The notes below the pieces were generated by a model. The model worked only from the letters and a program-made list of their open reading frames with translations, made no database searches and was not told where the DNA came from. Below, piece after piece: positions 9,275 through 24,341 of a stretch of 34,715 nt of DNA; the stretch's first letter is position 1; every line of letters starts with the position of its first letter. A program made the translations under genes and the position numbers. This DNA comes from Tetrahymena thermophila SB210 (Eukaryota; Ciliophora; Oligohymenophorea; Hymenostomatida; Tetrahymenidae): contig NW_002476072.1 of NCBI RefSeq assembly GCF_000189635.1, positions 1 through 34,715 of the forward strand, given 5' to 3'.

Positions 9275-11119
9275 TCACTTTAATTAATTTAATAAATTAC
9301 TTTATGTTTCTAGCTTATATTCTAAAAGTGGGAAATCATATTCACTTTATAGTTAAATTTAAAATATATTATTAGGATTTTTTTAAGATTAGAGTGTTAT
9401 TATTCTTTTTTAAATATCCATTTTTAAAAATATTACAGCTTCATTTTTATTTCCAGTAATAAATTAATTTGATTCATTTGTAAAGAGAGTTATTTAATTA
9501 TTATTAATCAGCAATTTTCCCTTTATTTATTATTTAATTATTCTTTCATTTAATTATTAATAATTATAATATTAAATGATTAATTATTATCTTGTGATAA
9601 TTTAGAATTTTCTTTAATAAATACATTCTAAAATTTATTACTGTGTTAAGAATTTAGGAAATGATTACAATTTTTAAAATAAATGATTGGAGGAAGAGCA
9701 TTTATCAACTTTTTAAAAACATTCAAAATAAACTGAATAAATTCTTATCTATGATTTAACTTTATATTTAATTTGAATTAGTTTTTAATAACAAGCGAGC
9801 ATATTTCTGAGTCATTTGTATCAAGAATTATTTCATTTATTTCTGCTATTAAGAATCTTTTTACATCTGAAGAGCTATTTAAATTTGGCAAAACATAAAA
9901 ATAGTTTTGAGTCAAGCAAATAATTCTTTATTATGATTCACCAGAATTAGATAATTTTACAGCTTATTCACTAAAATATGCATTATAACTATATTTTTAA
10001 TCCTTTTATTCTTTTTAAAGTAAATTTAAAATGAATTAGTTGTCTTTTACTCTATAGAAATCAAAATCCAGCTCTAAGAAGTTTAAATCATTATAGAATT
10101 CTTAACCTAATTTTAAAAGAAAAGCTATCAATAAATAATTTATATAATTTACTGAATTAAATATTCATAAATTATCATAATTATTTACCATAATTTGGTT
10201 TTTCAAGAGTTTTTGACTTTTTGAGAATTGATTTTTTTGGTATTGTTTCAATTTACAATTTCTGCATTTTACACTCAAACCCTTTATAGCATCAAAATTT
10301 ATTTAGTTTTGTAAATAAAATAAATAAGAAATAAGTTACCTGGATCACTTTACACTTTTTTTATTTAAATTTATATATTTTCTTTTGATTTTGTATTACT
10401 TTCTTTCTGTTCGTCTAGAATTTTTAAAAAATGAAATTTATTAGAAATTAGATTTATTCATTAATGTTAAAATAAATTTTCTTCTTTTTTAATATTGATT
10501 TAAAAATAATTTTAAAGTTTAAAATTAATTACAATATTTTCCAAGGTCTTAATAAAATGAAACACTTTTTTTTGTTTAAATATACTAGTGCTTATTCTAA
10601 AGAATTAAATTTTTTTATTGCAAAGAATGGCTTTAAGTGTTTTAGCTTGAGCAATCAGTTTATATTTCATCTGTTTCTGTCAAATAATTTTCATTTAAAT
10701 TGGTAATATCTTCTAAAAAATACAATAAAAAAATAATTATTAATTGAAAAAATATTTTAATTTATAAAATATGAATACCTTCAAAAGCGGGATCACATTT
10801 TGTTTCTGTTTTTGTATTATTGAGTTCATCTTAACTTCTTAATTCTTAAGCAGTGATATTTGAGAAACTTATTGTATTGACTAATTTATTAATTTTTTAA
10901 GATAAATCTTTGATTTTTTCATTTAGATCTTTCTCAGAAATCTTGTTTTAACTAAAAAGAGATATTTTTTTAAAGAAAAAGAATAATTTGAATTTACTTA
11001 TTATTTATTTTGATTTGTTAGATTTACAATTCAATTTAATCAACCAATTGAGATAACATTTTAAAATTTTCTAATATATTTTGTATTATTAAATTATTTT
11101 CGCCTGTTTACATAATCAT
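9275..11119 (-). pseudogene. Three-copy family, member A (frameshifted five-exon gene)
   Basis: I do not recognise this family. Exons: 10998-11119, 10779-10951, 10533-10712, 10189-10281, 9275-10106. Introns have GT-AG ends with lengths 46, 66, 251 and 82 nt. Intron phases are 2,1,1,1, the same as in copies B (21512-23604) and C (29527-31888). Exon 1 is a coiled-coil-like segment containing LSQLVDQIELQIQQIK; exon 4 carries the family signature KKSILKKSKT; exon 5 holds a conserved domain with RIICLTQNYFYVLP and ends near QLQSEYDFPLL. In exon 5 the frame is broken: reading on from the conserved part gives TGA at 9508-9510, while the homologous C-terminal half continues one base out of frame, open to TGA at 9275-9277. 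The exon is one base short of the length the frame needs. This is a recent lesion or a sequencing error. Copy A is the most diverged of the three. Confidence 0.7.
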
Positions 11120-14100
11120 ATTTCAGTTTTAGCTGTTTTTAATATTTCTTAATTAATTAATTATTATTAAGCAAGTTTAAATAATTACAACCAATTTTTA
11201 TTACAAAAAAAATTTATATACAGTAAATAATTAGTTTCACTGAACATTTTTCTATTTAAATCACTCACTCAAATTTAAAATTAAAAATTAAATAAAAGTC
11301 TTTTAAAAATAAATCAGCCTTAACTTTTTCTGAAAATATGCAGTAATTTAGTTATTTAAAAATTAATTATTTTTTTATTTTTTACAATTCTTAATGCTTA
11401 CATAAATAAATGTAAACATAATTTATGATACAGCTTTTATCAATAAAAAAGTGTAAATTTATTTGGTTAATTTTCCTAAAGTTTTATATCTGAATTTATT
11501 AAATAGCTTATTTTCTAATAAATTTTGGTATAATTTAAAATTACTTAATAATCGTTTATTTTAATTTATTTTAAATGAAGATCAATTGTTTCATGTATTT
11601 TAAATTTATAATTTTCATTTTGTTATTTTGTTGTATTTTAAAACTAATTAATAGTAAAAAGCAAAAAAAATCAATTATATGTTATTATTCTTATTTCATA
11701 ATTTTAATAATATTTATTTATTAATTAATATTTATGCCAAATTAATACGTTTTACAGGAATTAGAAGTATTTAATTTAAATGTTTTTTATATTAATTAGT
11801 TCTCAATTAATGCTGATTTGTTTGATATTAAAATGAATAAAATTTATATTTATTTAAAATAAATACATTTAATATTAGTATAATATTTTAAAATAATCAA
11901 AATATTATTATTAAATTTTTAATTTTACTAATAAATTCTTTTGCTAATTACAATAAAAATTAATACTTATTAAAAATATATGTAAATCTAAGATTTCATA
12001 TTCACAAAATAACTAGTTCATATTTAAAAATCTAGATGACGAAATATAAGAAATTAACTGTTTATCTTTTAAATTTTGATAAGCTAGCTACTGATTTATT
12101 CCTAATTAAATTAATATTATAAAATAATTATAAACTTAGTCAGTATAGAAATTCTACAGACTATGAAATTATTGAAATGAAAAAATTAAATCTCTTGAAT
12201 ATTCTTTTTTAATGACAGCATTTTTATTTATTTATTAATTTTGAATCTTTCCTTTTATCATCTGAAAATCTTTGTTTATTTATTATTTTATTGATACTAT
12301 CTTTTTCTATATCAAGAATTTACTAATTAAAAGAGTTTTTTATTTAAATAAGTCCTGTTGAAGAAAAATAATTTTTTTAATTTAATCAGATCTAATTAAT
12401 TTTTCTAATTTTTTATAAAGAAAATACCTTAATAAATTTAAATCATTATTAGAATACTGTAATATTTTTCTTTTTCAAAATAATTTATACTGAATTACAG
12501 ATGAATCCATCCATGGTATCTCAGATCTTATATTAGTAATTAAGAATTTTTTAAATTTTTGAAAACTTGGAATTACAGTAAATTTCAATAAATTGCACAC
12601 TATTTTGAGATATTGAATATAATTTAATTTTAAAAAGATTATAAATATACTTGACGTAAATAATAAAACAAAGTAAATTAATTAAAAAGTGATTATAATT
12701 CTTTTAATTTCAGGTAAAAAATTATAATTCTAATTTATGAGGAAAATTCATGTAGATTTTCCTAATGGTTAACTTTTCATAATTTGATAATTTAATCATT
12801 ATAATTTAAATTGAATAGGCTAAAATCAATAATATAAGTTACGCTAATAAATTTGCTAAATAATAGTTAAATAAAGTATCTCAAACTAGTTTTTTATTAT
12901 ATATTTAAATTAGTAAAAAGGTAAAATATAAATCAATTTGAGAGATATAAAATTATTTTTTAAACTATAAAAATTGAACTTAAATCTGTAAGTCACGCAA
13001 CAAAATAAAGGTCACCAATAAATTTATAATAATTTTATACTTTTTAGAAAATTCTTTTGATGATTAATTTATTTAGCTGGTTTTGTTTTTAAATCTTGGC
13101 ATTACAATTTTTTTGTAGTTTTTTTGATTTAATTACATCTTTTTGTTTATCAGTAAAAAATATGATTATCATAAAAATAATATACGTAATTTATTTAAAA
13201 ATCTATTTGATTGTAGTGATAAATGAAGTATATAATTGTCTGTTTCCATTTAAGAGTTTAAATAAAATTTATTTATTTATAAAAATATAAAACACTTTCA
13301 ATAAAAAAGTAAAATAGTATTTTTAAAAGAAACTATTTCTCTCAATAAATAATAACTTTACTTCTAATTTAAAATTAAATATCAAAAAAATGTACTTTTA
13401 ATTACATATTTTTAAAAGACTAACCTTATAGTTTATTTCAATTATCATTTTTTATCAGAAATTTTAAGAAATTAAGCTGATTCAAAATTGAAATTTAATT
13501 TAATTTACAATTATTACTTTTTACCCTTACAATATTACTCTTATTTGAATAACCTAATACCACTCTCTACAAACAAGAAATTTTTTCACTTAAAATATTT
13601 ATTCATATTATGGAGGATGGGTATTAATAAAATCTTTTAATAATTAATAAATTATTTATTTATTACACAAAAATTTAAGTAATAAAGAGATCAGAATATA
13701 TTTTTTTTACCTAAGTTTAAACATATGTTTGTTATAAAACTTATTGAAAATTATAATTCTTATAAAAAGTTAAGAAAAATTTAACATTAACAATTAAATA
13801 ATTTTAAGTTTTAGAATATCTGAGAACATAAAATATTCAGAATAGCATATTAATAAAATCATTAAATAATATAAAGATTGTGGAATATATTGATTGTAAT
13901 TTCTAAGTCAAATGTAACAGAAGAATTAAAAGAATAAGGATTTCAACTATATAAATAAGCTTTAGAAATATTTACCTAAATCTTACAAAAGTAATGAAAA
14001 AAGTTAATATTATCTAAAATAAATAGGTAAAAGAATATATATAAAATGACATAACTATTTATTGTATTTTTAATTTATTATTAACATATTTAAATAATAT

Positions 14101-14386
14101 TTAATTTATTAAATATCTTTATAAATTACTATTAAAATATTAATTATTTCAAATAAATAATTTATTTTTTGAAGTTTATTAAAAAATTATTATTATTATT
14201 ATTATTATTATTAATAGCTGAAACACATATGAACAGCTAGCTATGCAAGTACAGTTTAATTTATTATATAAATATTAAAAATTAATTAATAATTATTATA
14301 AAATACAATTTAAATATTTACTTATAAAATTAAAATTTCTATTAACAGATGAAGTATAAAATCAAATATCTTTTAATAATTATTTT
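11120..14386. other. Long AT-rich stretch without a convincing gene
   Basis: I see no conserved or clearly coding segment here. A 64-codon frame near 13096-13290 on the + strand is low-complexity Ile/Leu/Tyr/Lys. A short frame at 12500 starting MNPSMVSQIL is isolated. An ATT-type microsatellite lies at about 14187-14213. Confidence 0.4.
14187..14213. repeat. (TTA/ATT)n microsatellite
   Basis: About nine consecutive copies of a TTA/ATT trinucleotide. Confidence 0.8.
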
Positions 14387-14585
14387 TCAATATTTAATTT
14401 TATAAATCAGATTCTTCTGAATAATCTGAATTATTACTGCTTGAATTACTTAATAGTTATGATCATTCAAAACTTCAACTTTCATCTAAATATCTGAATA
14501 TTTCTGAGCTGCTTCATATTTTTATTCTAAGTTATCAAAAAAAATGTTGATTTCTTCAATTATAGCTATTCTCTATATTTTTTTA
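14387..14585 (-). CDS. Candidate terminal exon, unrecognised
   Basis: The - strand is open to TGA (14387-14389) and reads in part FFDNLEQKYEAAQKYSDIQM and KVEVLNDHNYQ, a helix or coiled-coil-like composition that stands out from the flanks. After HNYQ the protein-like frame may shift: the next frame reads an acidic Ser-rich tail (NNSDYSEESDL). The upstream splice site is not clear and no start was found. This may be an exon of a gene whose other parts I cannot place, or a gene fragment. Confidence 0.25.
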
Positions 14586-15462
14586 AGGTTTATATAATAT
14601 AATTTTGTATTATAAAATGTAAATTATTTTAAGTTTATAAATAATTATTTATTTATTTTATAATTTTTTTATTTAAATTTTAAAAATGTTTGTTTTATTT
14701 ATTTTAAAAGTTTAATTTATTATGTATGTTTGATTAAGAAAGCAAAGAGCTTTTTACCATTTTATTGTAACACTTATTCTCTAATTAAAAATAAAAATTT
14801 ATTACATTTTCAAACAATATTTATTTTTGTTAAATATATAAAAAATGTAATCTCTTTTTTAAAAAAAGACATCTTTAATTAATTAATTTTATTATATATA
14901 TATTTTTAAATATATAACTCTTATTTTTAAATATAAATAAAAAAAATATAGAAAAATCAATAATTTTAGTTATATTTTAAGAAAATTTCAATAAAATTCA
15001 AAAATTAATAAAATAATTATTAAAATGTAAATAATTTAAATAAAATATCATAAGATTAATGTATAAACAAATAAATAGGTTTTTAAGAAAAGAAAAATAT
15101 ATCAAAATATGTAATAAATAACCTAATTAATACGCTTTGCAAATATTTTAAATAATTCTTAAAGTATTTATTTTATACATATTTATAAGTAAAATAATAA
15201 AGCAAAATCCTTTTTCCAGTTATATATAGAGGTAAGTTATTTTATAGAAATTTAAATGAAAATTGTTTCTATAAACATATTTTATTAATTCCAAAGTTAA
15301 AGCTAAAATAAAATTTTTAATATGTAATACATAATTTTCATAAAATCTAAATTCAATATTGCATAAGCTGTTAAAAATGAAATAATGAATAGTAAACCTA
15401 TTTAAAATATATTTATATAAATAATTTTATTATTGAAAAATAGTGAATTTATTGTAGTAAAT

Positions 15463-17847
15463 AAATCTCCGTAGTATAGAAAAAAATTAATTTTTTTAGA
15501 TTTTATTCTTAATTTGGTTAATTGTAAAAATCTTCTGAAAGTAAATCACTTATTTTTCTATAAAATTTTAAATAAAGTGTTTAAAGGTTTATTGGAACAT
15601 AAAATTAATTAATAAATGCCATTTTAATTTTTAATTATCCTAAATGATAAAAATTATTTAAAATAGTTTATTTTTTAGAAATAGATATCTCGAAGTATTA
15701 ATTGTTACTATCAAAATGTAATAATTGCTTTATTGTATCTATATATAAAACAAGTAGAGATTTCAAAAATCATTAATTTTTATACAATATTTATTTAACA
15801 AGTGCTATTTGATTGATTAAAACCATGAATTTAATTTAATAAACTCGAATTTTAATCAAAAATTGCATTTCTTGGTTCTAGATCATTAACTTATTATTGA
15901 AGTGTTTTTTCCATTAATTTAAGTAACTAGGAATTTATATAATAACTTAACTTCCTTATCTAAGGAAAAATAAGTATATCATAATTTAAACACCTTTTTA
16001 CATAAAAAAATATTTTCATACATAAAGAAAATAGAGTCTAAAATTTAGCAGTAAAACTTAATCTCGAATATTTTTTTATCTAAAAATTAGTATGATATGT
16101 ATTATTAAATAAAAAATATTACTTATTAAATTAACATCAATTATTGAAAAATGTTACAATCCATTATTTTGTTTGTTTTTTTAGGTTATAAATTGTTTAT
16201 TGTTTTCAAAATATAATTTCATAACTATAATAACTAATTAATACAGACCATATAATTTTTAGTTTGAAACAGAATTTAATAGTTAATTCTAAAATGACGA
16301 AATATTGATCTAATAAATTTTATCTAATAATCTTTTAAAACTTTCTTTTGATATAAAATCTAAAAATAATATTATTTTATTATCTATCAATTCTTTCAAT
16401 TATACTTATCATCTCTAATTAAACTCATATTCTTAAATATTTGAGGCTTATAATTAAATAGTTTTATTAATGTATGCAGATTAATTTTATTACTAAAATT
16501 ATATTTTTCTATAAATAAAATTATAATTTAAGATAATTTATTATAAAGCTGGTTAAATTTTTCTAAATGAAGAAAAATTAGTTTTGGTTTATAAAAAATA
16601 CACTATTCCAAATTGAAATTCTCCATGCTTTATATAGTTAGACATTTTTACTCAAAATATTAAAGAATAAAAAAATAAAATAAAAAAAAATAATAAAACT
16701 AAAACTTTAAGTAAAATATGAATAAATTGATCCTTTTGAGTATTATCATGCTCATGCCTCTCTGTTTGGCTCAAAATATAAGTGTAGAAAAACTTCTTGC
16801 TTATAATAAATGGTCAAGCTAACATCAAAGAGTTTATCTGAATGAAGATGAAAAACTATTTAGACAAATGGTTTTCTTTGAGAACTTGTAAAAGATTTAG
16901 GAACATAACAGTGATCCTAATAACACCTATTCTATCAATTTAAACTAATTCTCAGATATGACTAAAGAAGAATTTGCTGAAAAAATTCTTATGAAATCCG
17001 ATTTTGTTGACCATTTAATGAAAGGAATCAGTTAAGAGACAACTCATAATGATGCTAATAAAGAAACTTAGTTCAATTCAAAAGGCGTTTCTTATGCTTA
17101 TTCAATAGACTGGAGAACAAAAGGTGCTGTAACATCGGTTAAGGATTAAGGTAGTTGTGGTTCATGCTGGAGTTTCTCTGCAGCTGGAGTAATGGAGTCA
17201 TATAACTTCATTAGAAACAAAGCTGCTTTAGTTGATTTTTCTGAGTAATAACTTGTTGATTGTGTCATCCCTGCAAATGGTTACAACTCTTATGGATGTG
17301 GTGGAGGATGGCCTGCTTCTTGTCTGGATTATGCCTCCAAAGTAGGTATTACTACCCTAGACAAGTATCCCTATGTTGCAGTTTAGAATAATTGTAATGT
17401 GACTGATACAAATAATGGCTTTAAGCCTAAAAACTGGATTTAAGTTGCTAACACGCCTGATGACTTAAAAATGGCTTTGAATTGGACTCCTGTTTCTGTA
17501 GTTGTTGATGCTTCCAATTGGGGTAGTTATTACTCTGGAATTTTCAACGGATGTGATTAATCTCATATTAGTCTTAATCATGCTGTGTTAGCTGTTGGTT
17601 ATGACTTACAAGGAAACTGGATTCTTAAAAATTCTTGGAGCGCCTATTGGGGTGAGAATGGCTATATGAGACTTGCTGCTAACAACACATGCGGTATCTT
17701 AAGCTATAATTATTTAGTTACTGCTTGAAAAATCTGGATAATCTATTATAATTAAAATATAATATTCGTATAAACTATTATTTTATATAAAATTGTAATT
17801 CAAATATTAAGATTCGATTAGTTTTAAAAACAAAAATTTATTTAAAT
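15463..17847 (+). repeat. Direct repeat, first copy (protease segment)
   Basis: This segment aligns colinearly with 18703-21094, with starts 3240 bp apart. It covers about 1.25 kb upstream of the protease start, the whole gene and about 120 bp after the stop. The non-coding flanks differ by several percent including indels. The CDS differs at only 22 of 1011 bases. Confidence 0.85.
16718..17728 (+). CDS. Cathepsin-L-like cysteine protease, copy 1
   Basis: Papain-family (C1A) protease precursor, 336 aa, a normal length. Residues 1-18 form a signal peptide, so it is secretory, vacuolar or lysosomal. Residues about 24-90 are the I29 inhibitor propeptide with a perfect ERFNIN pattern (E45, R49, F53, N56, I60, N64), which marks the cathepsin L type. 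The mature enzyme starts near [11 protein letters not shown] (128). The active site is complete: Q144 (codon TAA), C150 in GSCGSCW, H288 in LNHAV, N305 in KNSW. The GCxGG motif is at 193-197. It stops at TGA. Two conserved glycines are altered: the propeptide GxNxFxD motif begins with N74, and NSWG is NSWS (S308). The A-rich leader before ATG is typical of ciliates. It forms a tandem pair with 19965-20975. Confidence 0.95.
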
Positions 17848-18702
17848 TAACATTAAATTTATAAATATTAAAAATAATAATTTATATTTCAAAATAACTT
17901 GATAAAATATAAAAAAGTAAATTAATTTTATAAAAAAAAATTCAAATAAAACTAACTACAAAATTATTTAATAGAAATTTATTCATTAAAAATAACTTCC
18001 TAGTTAATCAAAGTTTCTTTATATTAAGACTTCTTACTAAGATTCACTGGGTTTTAATTTATTTTAAGGCTTTTAAATAATAATTTTTAAGAATTTTCTC
18101 TAAGGACTTGATTAAGAGGTTTTTTTAATTTTCCAAGATCATTTTTGATTTTTTTGATTTTCTAAAGCTTATTTTAAATTAAAATTATTCAAGTTTGACT
18201 AGATACTGCATATGCTGTAATTAAGGTGCATTAATTTCTTAAAAAAATATTTTGAATGCACCTTAATTAAATTGATTAATCTTATAAATTAGATTAAGAT
18301 AAATATATAATAAAAGAATAAAGAAGACTGGTAAATGATTATAAGAAATAAAATTATGATTTTTTTAATTTATATTAAAATTTTAGTAATCTATTTCTTT
18401 TAAATATTTTTTTATAATAACGTTAACAAATTATCTAATTTTTAATAATTAAATAATAATTTCAAGTAATATATTTAATAACTAAATTTAAAATATTTCT
18501 AAAATTTTAATTAAAAAAAAATATTATATTAATAACATTTAAAAATTATACTTTATTTAATTTTAAATCTAATAATGTACAAATAATAAGTGAGGAAATA
18601 TTATTAAAAATTTTATTTGTTTACAAATAAATATATTTAAAATTTTTATATTTATTTAGTTAATTAATACTAAGAAAAAAATATTTTAAGAGAACTTCAA
18701 TT
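17848..18702. other. Spacer between the two protease repeats
   Basis: 855 bp of AT-rich DNA not shared by the repeats. It contains the inverted pair TTAAGGTGCATT (18221-18232) and AATGCACCTTAA (18256-18267), perfect reverse complements, which can form a 12-bp hairpin. I see no gene. Confidence 0.5.
18221..18267. repeat. 12-bp perfect inverted repeat in spacer
   Basis: TTAAGGTGCATT and AATGCACCTTAA are exact reverse complements separated by about 23 nt. They lie about 490 bp downstream of protease copy 1. The hairpin could act in 3'-end formation, or be the end of a small element. Confidence 0.5.
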
Positions 18703-21093
<2,391 letters not shown>

Positions 21094-21094
<1 letters not shown>

Positions 21095-21145
21095 ATATAT
21101 ATATATAGCACGCTAGCGTGCTGCCAGTCTTAGGGGCTTGTGCCA
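21094..21145. repeat. AT run followed by GC-rich 16-bp palindrome
   Basis: An (AT)n tract runs into AGCACGCTAGCGTGCT (21107-21122), a perfect 16-bp palindrome. It is followed by the unusually GC-rich GCCAGTCTTAGGGGCTTGTG. Nothing similar follows copy 1. It lies exactly where protease-repeat homology ends. It could be an element end, a rearrangement junction or an assembly junction. Confidence 0.7.
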
Positions 21146-21511
21146 TATAATATTACAACTTTATCATTTTAATTTAAATTAAAAATAATTAAAGTTATAA
21201 ATTTTTAGGATAACTTTTATCAATTTATATTTAATATTTTTAAATAAAAATTCTTACTAATTAAATTTTTTACAAACTTTGATTAATCCTAGTTTTTATG
21301 AATTGTTTTGGTTAATTTTAAAATAAAAATTAATATCTACCTTATTTATGTAAATTATTATTTTGATTAGTATGAGTAAAATGGAAATGCATAAGAGAAA
21401 TAATTATAAAAATATGTTCAATTTTTTAGTTAAAATGGTAATAAATAGAAAAAACAAATATAGCATAGAATCAAACAAACAAATAACTAAATAAATATTA
21501 ATTATCAATAA

Positions 21512-23604
21512 TCATTTAATTGTTAATTATTATTTACTGAAAAATTCTAAGTGAATTCCTAATAAAGGAAAGTCATATTCGCTTTGTAATTAAATATTAA
21601 ATATTTTGTTAGGGATATCTAAAGATTAAAATTAAAGTATCCTCGCTTCAGTATCTTTTTTTAAATATTTAACTTAGTGACTTTCTTCTAAATTATTATT
21701 CTCAGATAATTAAATGATAATTTAGTCATTATTAATCAATAAAACGCCATTAGATTTTTGATTATTATTTAATAAATTTGTATGATCATTTAAAATAAAA
21801 ATTTTATAATATTAGTTTTTGTTCTTAGAGATTGAGGATTTTGTTACTATTGGGGATTTACTATATTTATTTTAAGGATTTAATTAGGGAGACTAAGCTT
21901 ATTTATATTGAATCTTTGGCTAAAGAGCATTTAAATAGTTCTTGAATACTCTGAAAATATAATCTACAAACTCTTTTCTATGACTTATTATCAAATTCAA
22001 TTAGAACTCATTTTTAATAACCATTGAACACTTTTGTTTTTCATCAACATCAATAATTATTTGATTAATATCTTTAATTAAAAACTTTTTAAAGTTATCA
22101 TCATTAATTTTTTAAGGAAAAACATAGAAGAAATTTTGAGTCATGCAAATTATCTTCAATTCTTACTTGCCAGACTTTGATAATTTAGTGACTGATTCAC
22201 TATAAAAGTAATTTTCTTTATTCTTTGAATTAATTTATTCGCTTTATATCAAATTGTTAATGAGTTCATGATTTCTTAATTCGCAATAATCTGTATCTGC
22301 CATACTTGTATCTGATAATTGTATATCTTCATCTGGACTTATTTCTAATTTATAAATAATAAAATAATTGAAATAAATTTAATTAAATCCTTTATAAATT
22401 TCAAAAGATACTTCATAATACTTTAATAATATTTTTCAAAAAACTCTTGTAACAAAATTAATTCTGAAGTGTTTGATTTAATGTTGTAAATATTATTTAA
22501 AATGAAAATATTGTCATTGTTTTAAAGGGGGGGGGTAGANNNNNNNNNNNNNNNNNNNNNNNNNNNNNNNNNNNNNNNNNNNNNNNNNNNNNNNNNNNNN
22601 NNNNNNNNNNNNNNNNNNNNNNNNNNNNNNNNNNNNNNNAAATATTATTTAAAGGTTAAGTTTTTTTCTATTTGGTTTTATAAAATATTTACAATTAGCA
22701 AAAAATTCTTGTGTTTTAGATTTTTTAAGAATTGACTTTGTTTATTTCAAGTTTTTCTCAATTTTGTTTAGATTAGACTTTGAACCTGTTTATTAGTAAA
22801 ATTAAAAATCATTCAAAATTTATAAGAATTAAAAATTTAATTTTTTACTTTCTTTCTCTTCAGCTTCAAAATTATACTAAAACTAAACACTTTTTTGTTA
22901 TTTAAGTTTAGAATTCTTCTGTGGAGATGCAATATTTTCTAATTTCTGAGGACTTTAACATAAAGGAGTTTTCTACCCATGTCCTAATTCATTCAATTTA
23001 CTGTCTAAAATTTATTATTATTTTATAAATTGTGATTATTTAAAAAGAAATATTGTATTTATAGTCAAGTAAGTTGAAAAAGTAATAAATATTTAATACT
23101 AATTAAAATATTTTTGCAAATAAGAGATAGAATTTTTCAATAAAATTAAACATGATAAATAAACAAAATAAATTAGAAAAATTTATTAATTGTAAAATAT
23201 TTTAGAAAAAATATCATATAAATATATACCTATTGATGATAATGTTTTAATTTAACTTTATTCAAGTGTTCGTTCTTTTTTGATATCAATTTAAATGTCT
23301 TTTTATCCATTTTTAGATTGCTAATCAGCGCTATGTTCTTAATTTAACTAACTGATCATCATTTCAATTTTTTGAGAAATTTCTTGTAAAAATTTGGTTA
23401 TACAGTTTTTTGATCCTTTGTATTATCTAATAACATAGAAAGAAAGATATGTTTAAAATGATTATCATTTAAATACTTTTACATGCTATCTTTCTCAATT
23501 TATTTAATTTAACTGCCAATTTTGTCTAAAATTTGAGACAATTCTTTGAAGGTATCCTATATAATTTACAAGTCTATGTTGTTTTAAATTGAATCTAGAG
23601 TCAT
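21512..23604 (-). CDS. Three-copy family, member B (five exons, intact frame)
   Basis: I do not recognise this family. Exons: 23483-23604, 23230-23426, 22849-23004, 22693-22785, 21512-22344. Introns are 56, 225, 63 and 347 nt, all GT-AG, phases 2,1,1,1; the last contains the assembly gap. Total 1401 nt, 466 aa. Exon 1 gives a coiled-coil-like N-terminus (LSQILDKIGSQIKQIEKD). Exon 3 has the conserved QKSVQF. Exon 4 (93 nt in all copies) has TKSILKKSKT. Residues about 236-325 contain KSGKQELKIICMTQNFFYVF and end in an FVDYIFRVFKNYL helix. Alternating strands closed by a helix suggest a PH-like or myosin-TH1-like fold (inference, weak). The C-terminus has QLQSEYDFPLL. No signal peptide or membrane span is seen, so it is probably cytoplasmic. 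It is closest to copy C. Confidence 0.75.
22540..22639. other. Assembly gap (100 N)
   Basis: Exactly 100 N, a default size for a gap of unknown length. A run of nine G precedes it, foreign to this AT-rich DNA and probably a low-quality read end. It lies in intron 4 of family member B, so no coding sequence need be missing. Confidence 0.95.
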
Positions 23605-23625
23605 TTTCCTTTGCACTTTGCAGAT

Positions 23626-23957
23626 TTTAAAATTAGATTATTTTTTGGAATTTAATAATTATATCAGCAATTAATTCACCCAGCCACAAATTTTAAGTTA
23701 TTTTCAAAACAATCTTAATGTAGATTTTCAATTATCAATTGTACTCAAATCAAGGGAACAACGCAAGATTTATTTATTGAGATAGATAGATACCTTTCAA
23801 TAAATTTTAGACACAAATTATTTTTGTGAGCAATTATGGTACTCTAGTAATAATGAATTTATTAAAAATATCGCTTTATGTATTTAACATATTTAGAGTT
23901 AATCATAAAAGAAAGATTACATCTATTACCTATAACCGTTCTTATCAAAACAAAAAT
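23626..23957 (+). CDS. Candidate exon, unrecognised (divergent to member B)
   Basis: The + strand frame is open after TTTGCAG at 23626 to TGA at about 23958. It has protein-like pieces such as LNVDFQLSIVLKSREQRK and DTNYFCEQLWYSSNNEF. GC is modestly higher than the flanks. No start codon or partner exon is established. Open frames of this length do occur by chance when only TGA is a stop, so this is weak. Confidence 0.2.
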
Positions 23958-24322
23958 GATTAAATTTTTTTTGGGAAAATAAAAGCTATTATTTATTATA
24001 TTATGAAGAAGCTGTGGGAACTAAAGAAATTATAATCTATTATTTAGATTTTTTAAAAAGCAGAATAATTTGTTATTATTAATTTATTCCATCCAGCCAC
24101 TAGAAGTAAAAATAAATAAATAAATAAATTCTGTTTAATTATATTTTAACAATATGGTACATATCTTTCAAGCTATATAAATAAATATCAACAAAATACT
24201 AAACTGGATACATAAATTATTTTTTATAAGATTTATTGAATTAAATCAAGTGATTTTAAAAAGTAAAGAAGCATTTATTTTGATATTTTTAAATAGCGCT
24301 ATCAGTAATGATAAATAAATAA

Positions 24323-24341
24323 TTGAATGAATGAATGAATT
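24323..24341. repeat. (GAAT)n simple repeat
   Basis: About four to five copies of a GAAT tetranucleotide in AT-rich intergenic DNA. Confidence 0.7.

Noticed and set aside
13096..13290. 64-codon + strand ORF
   Set aside because: Low-complexity Ile/Leu/Lys/Tyr, no splice or homology support, flanks alike in composition.
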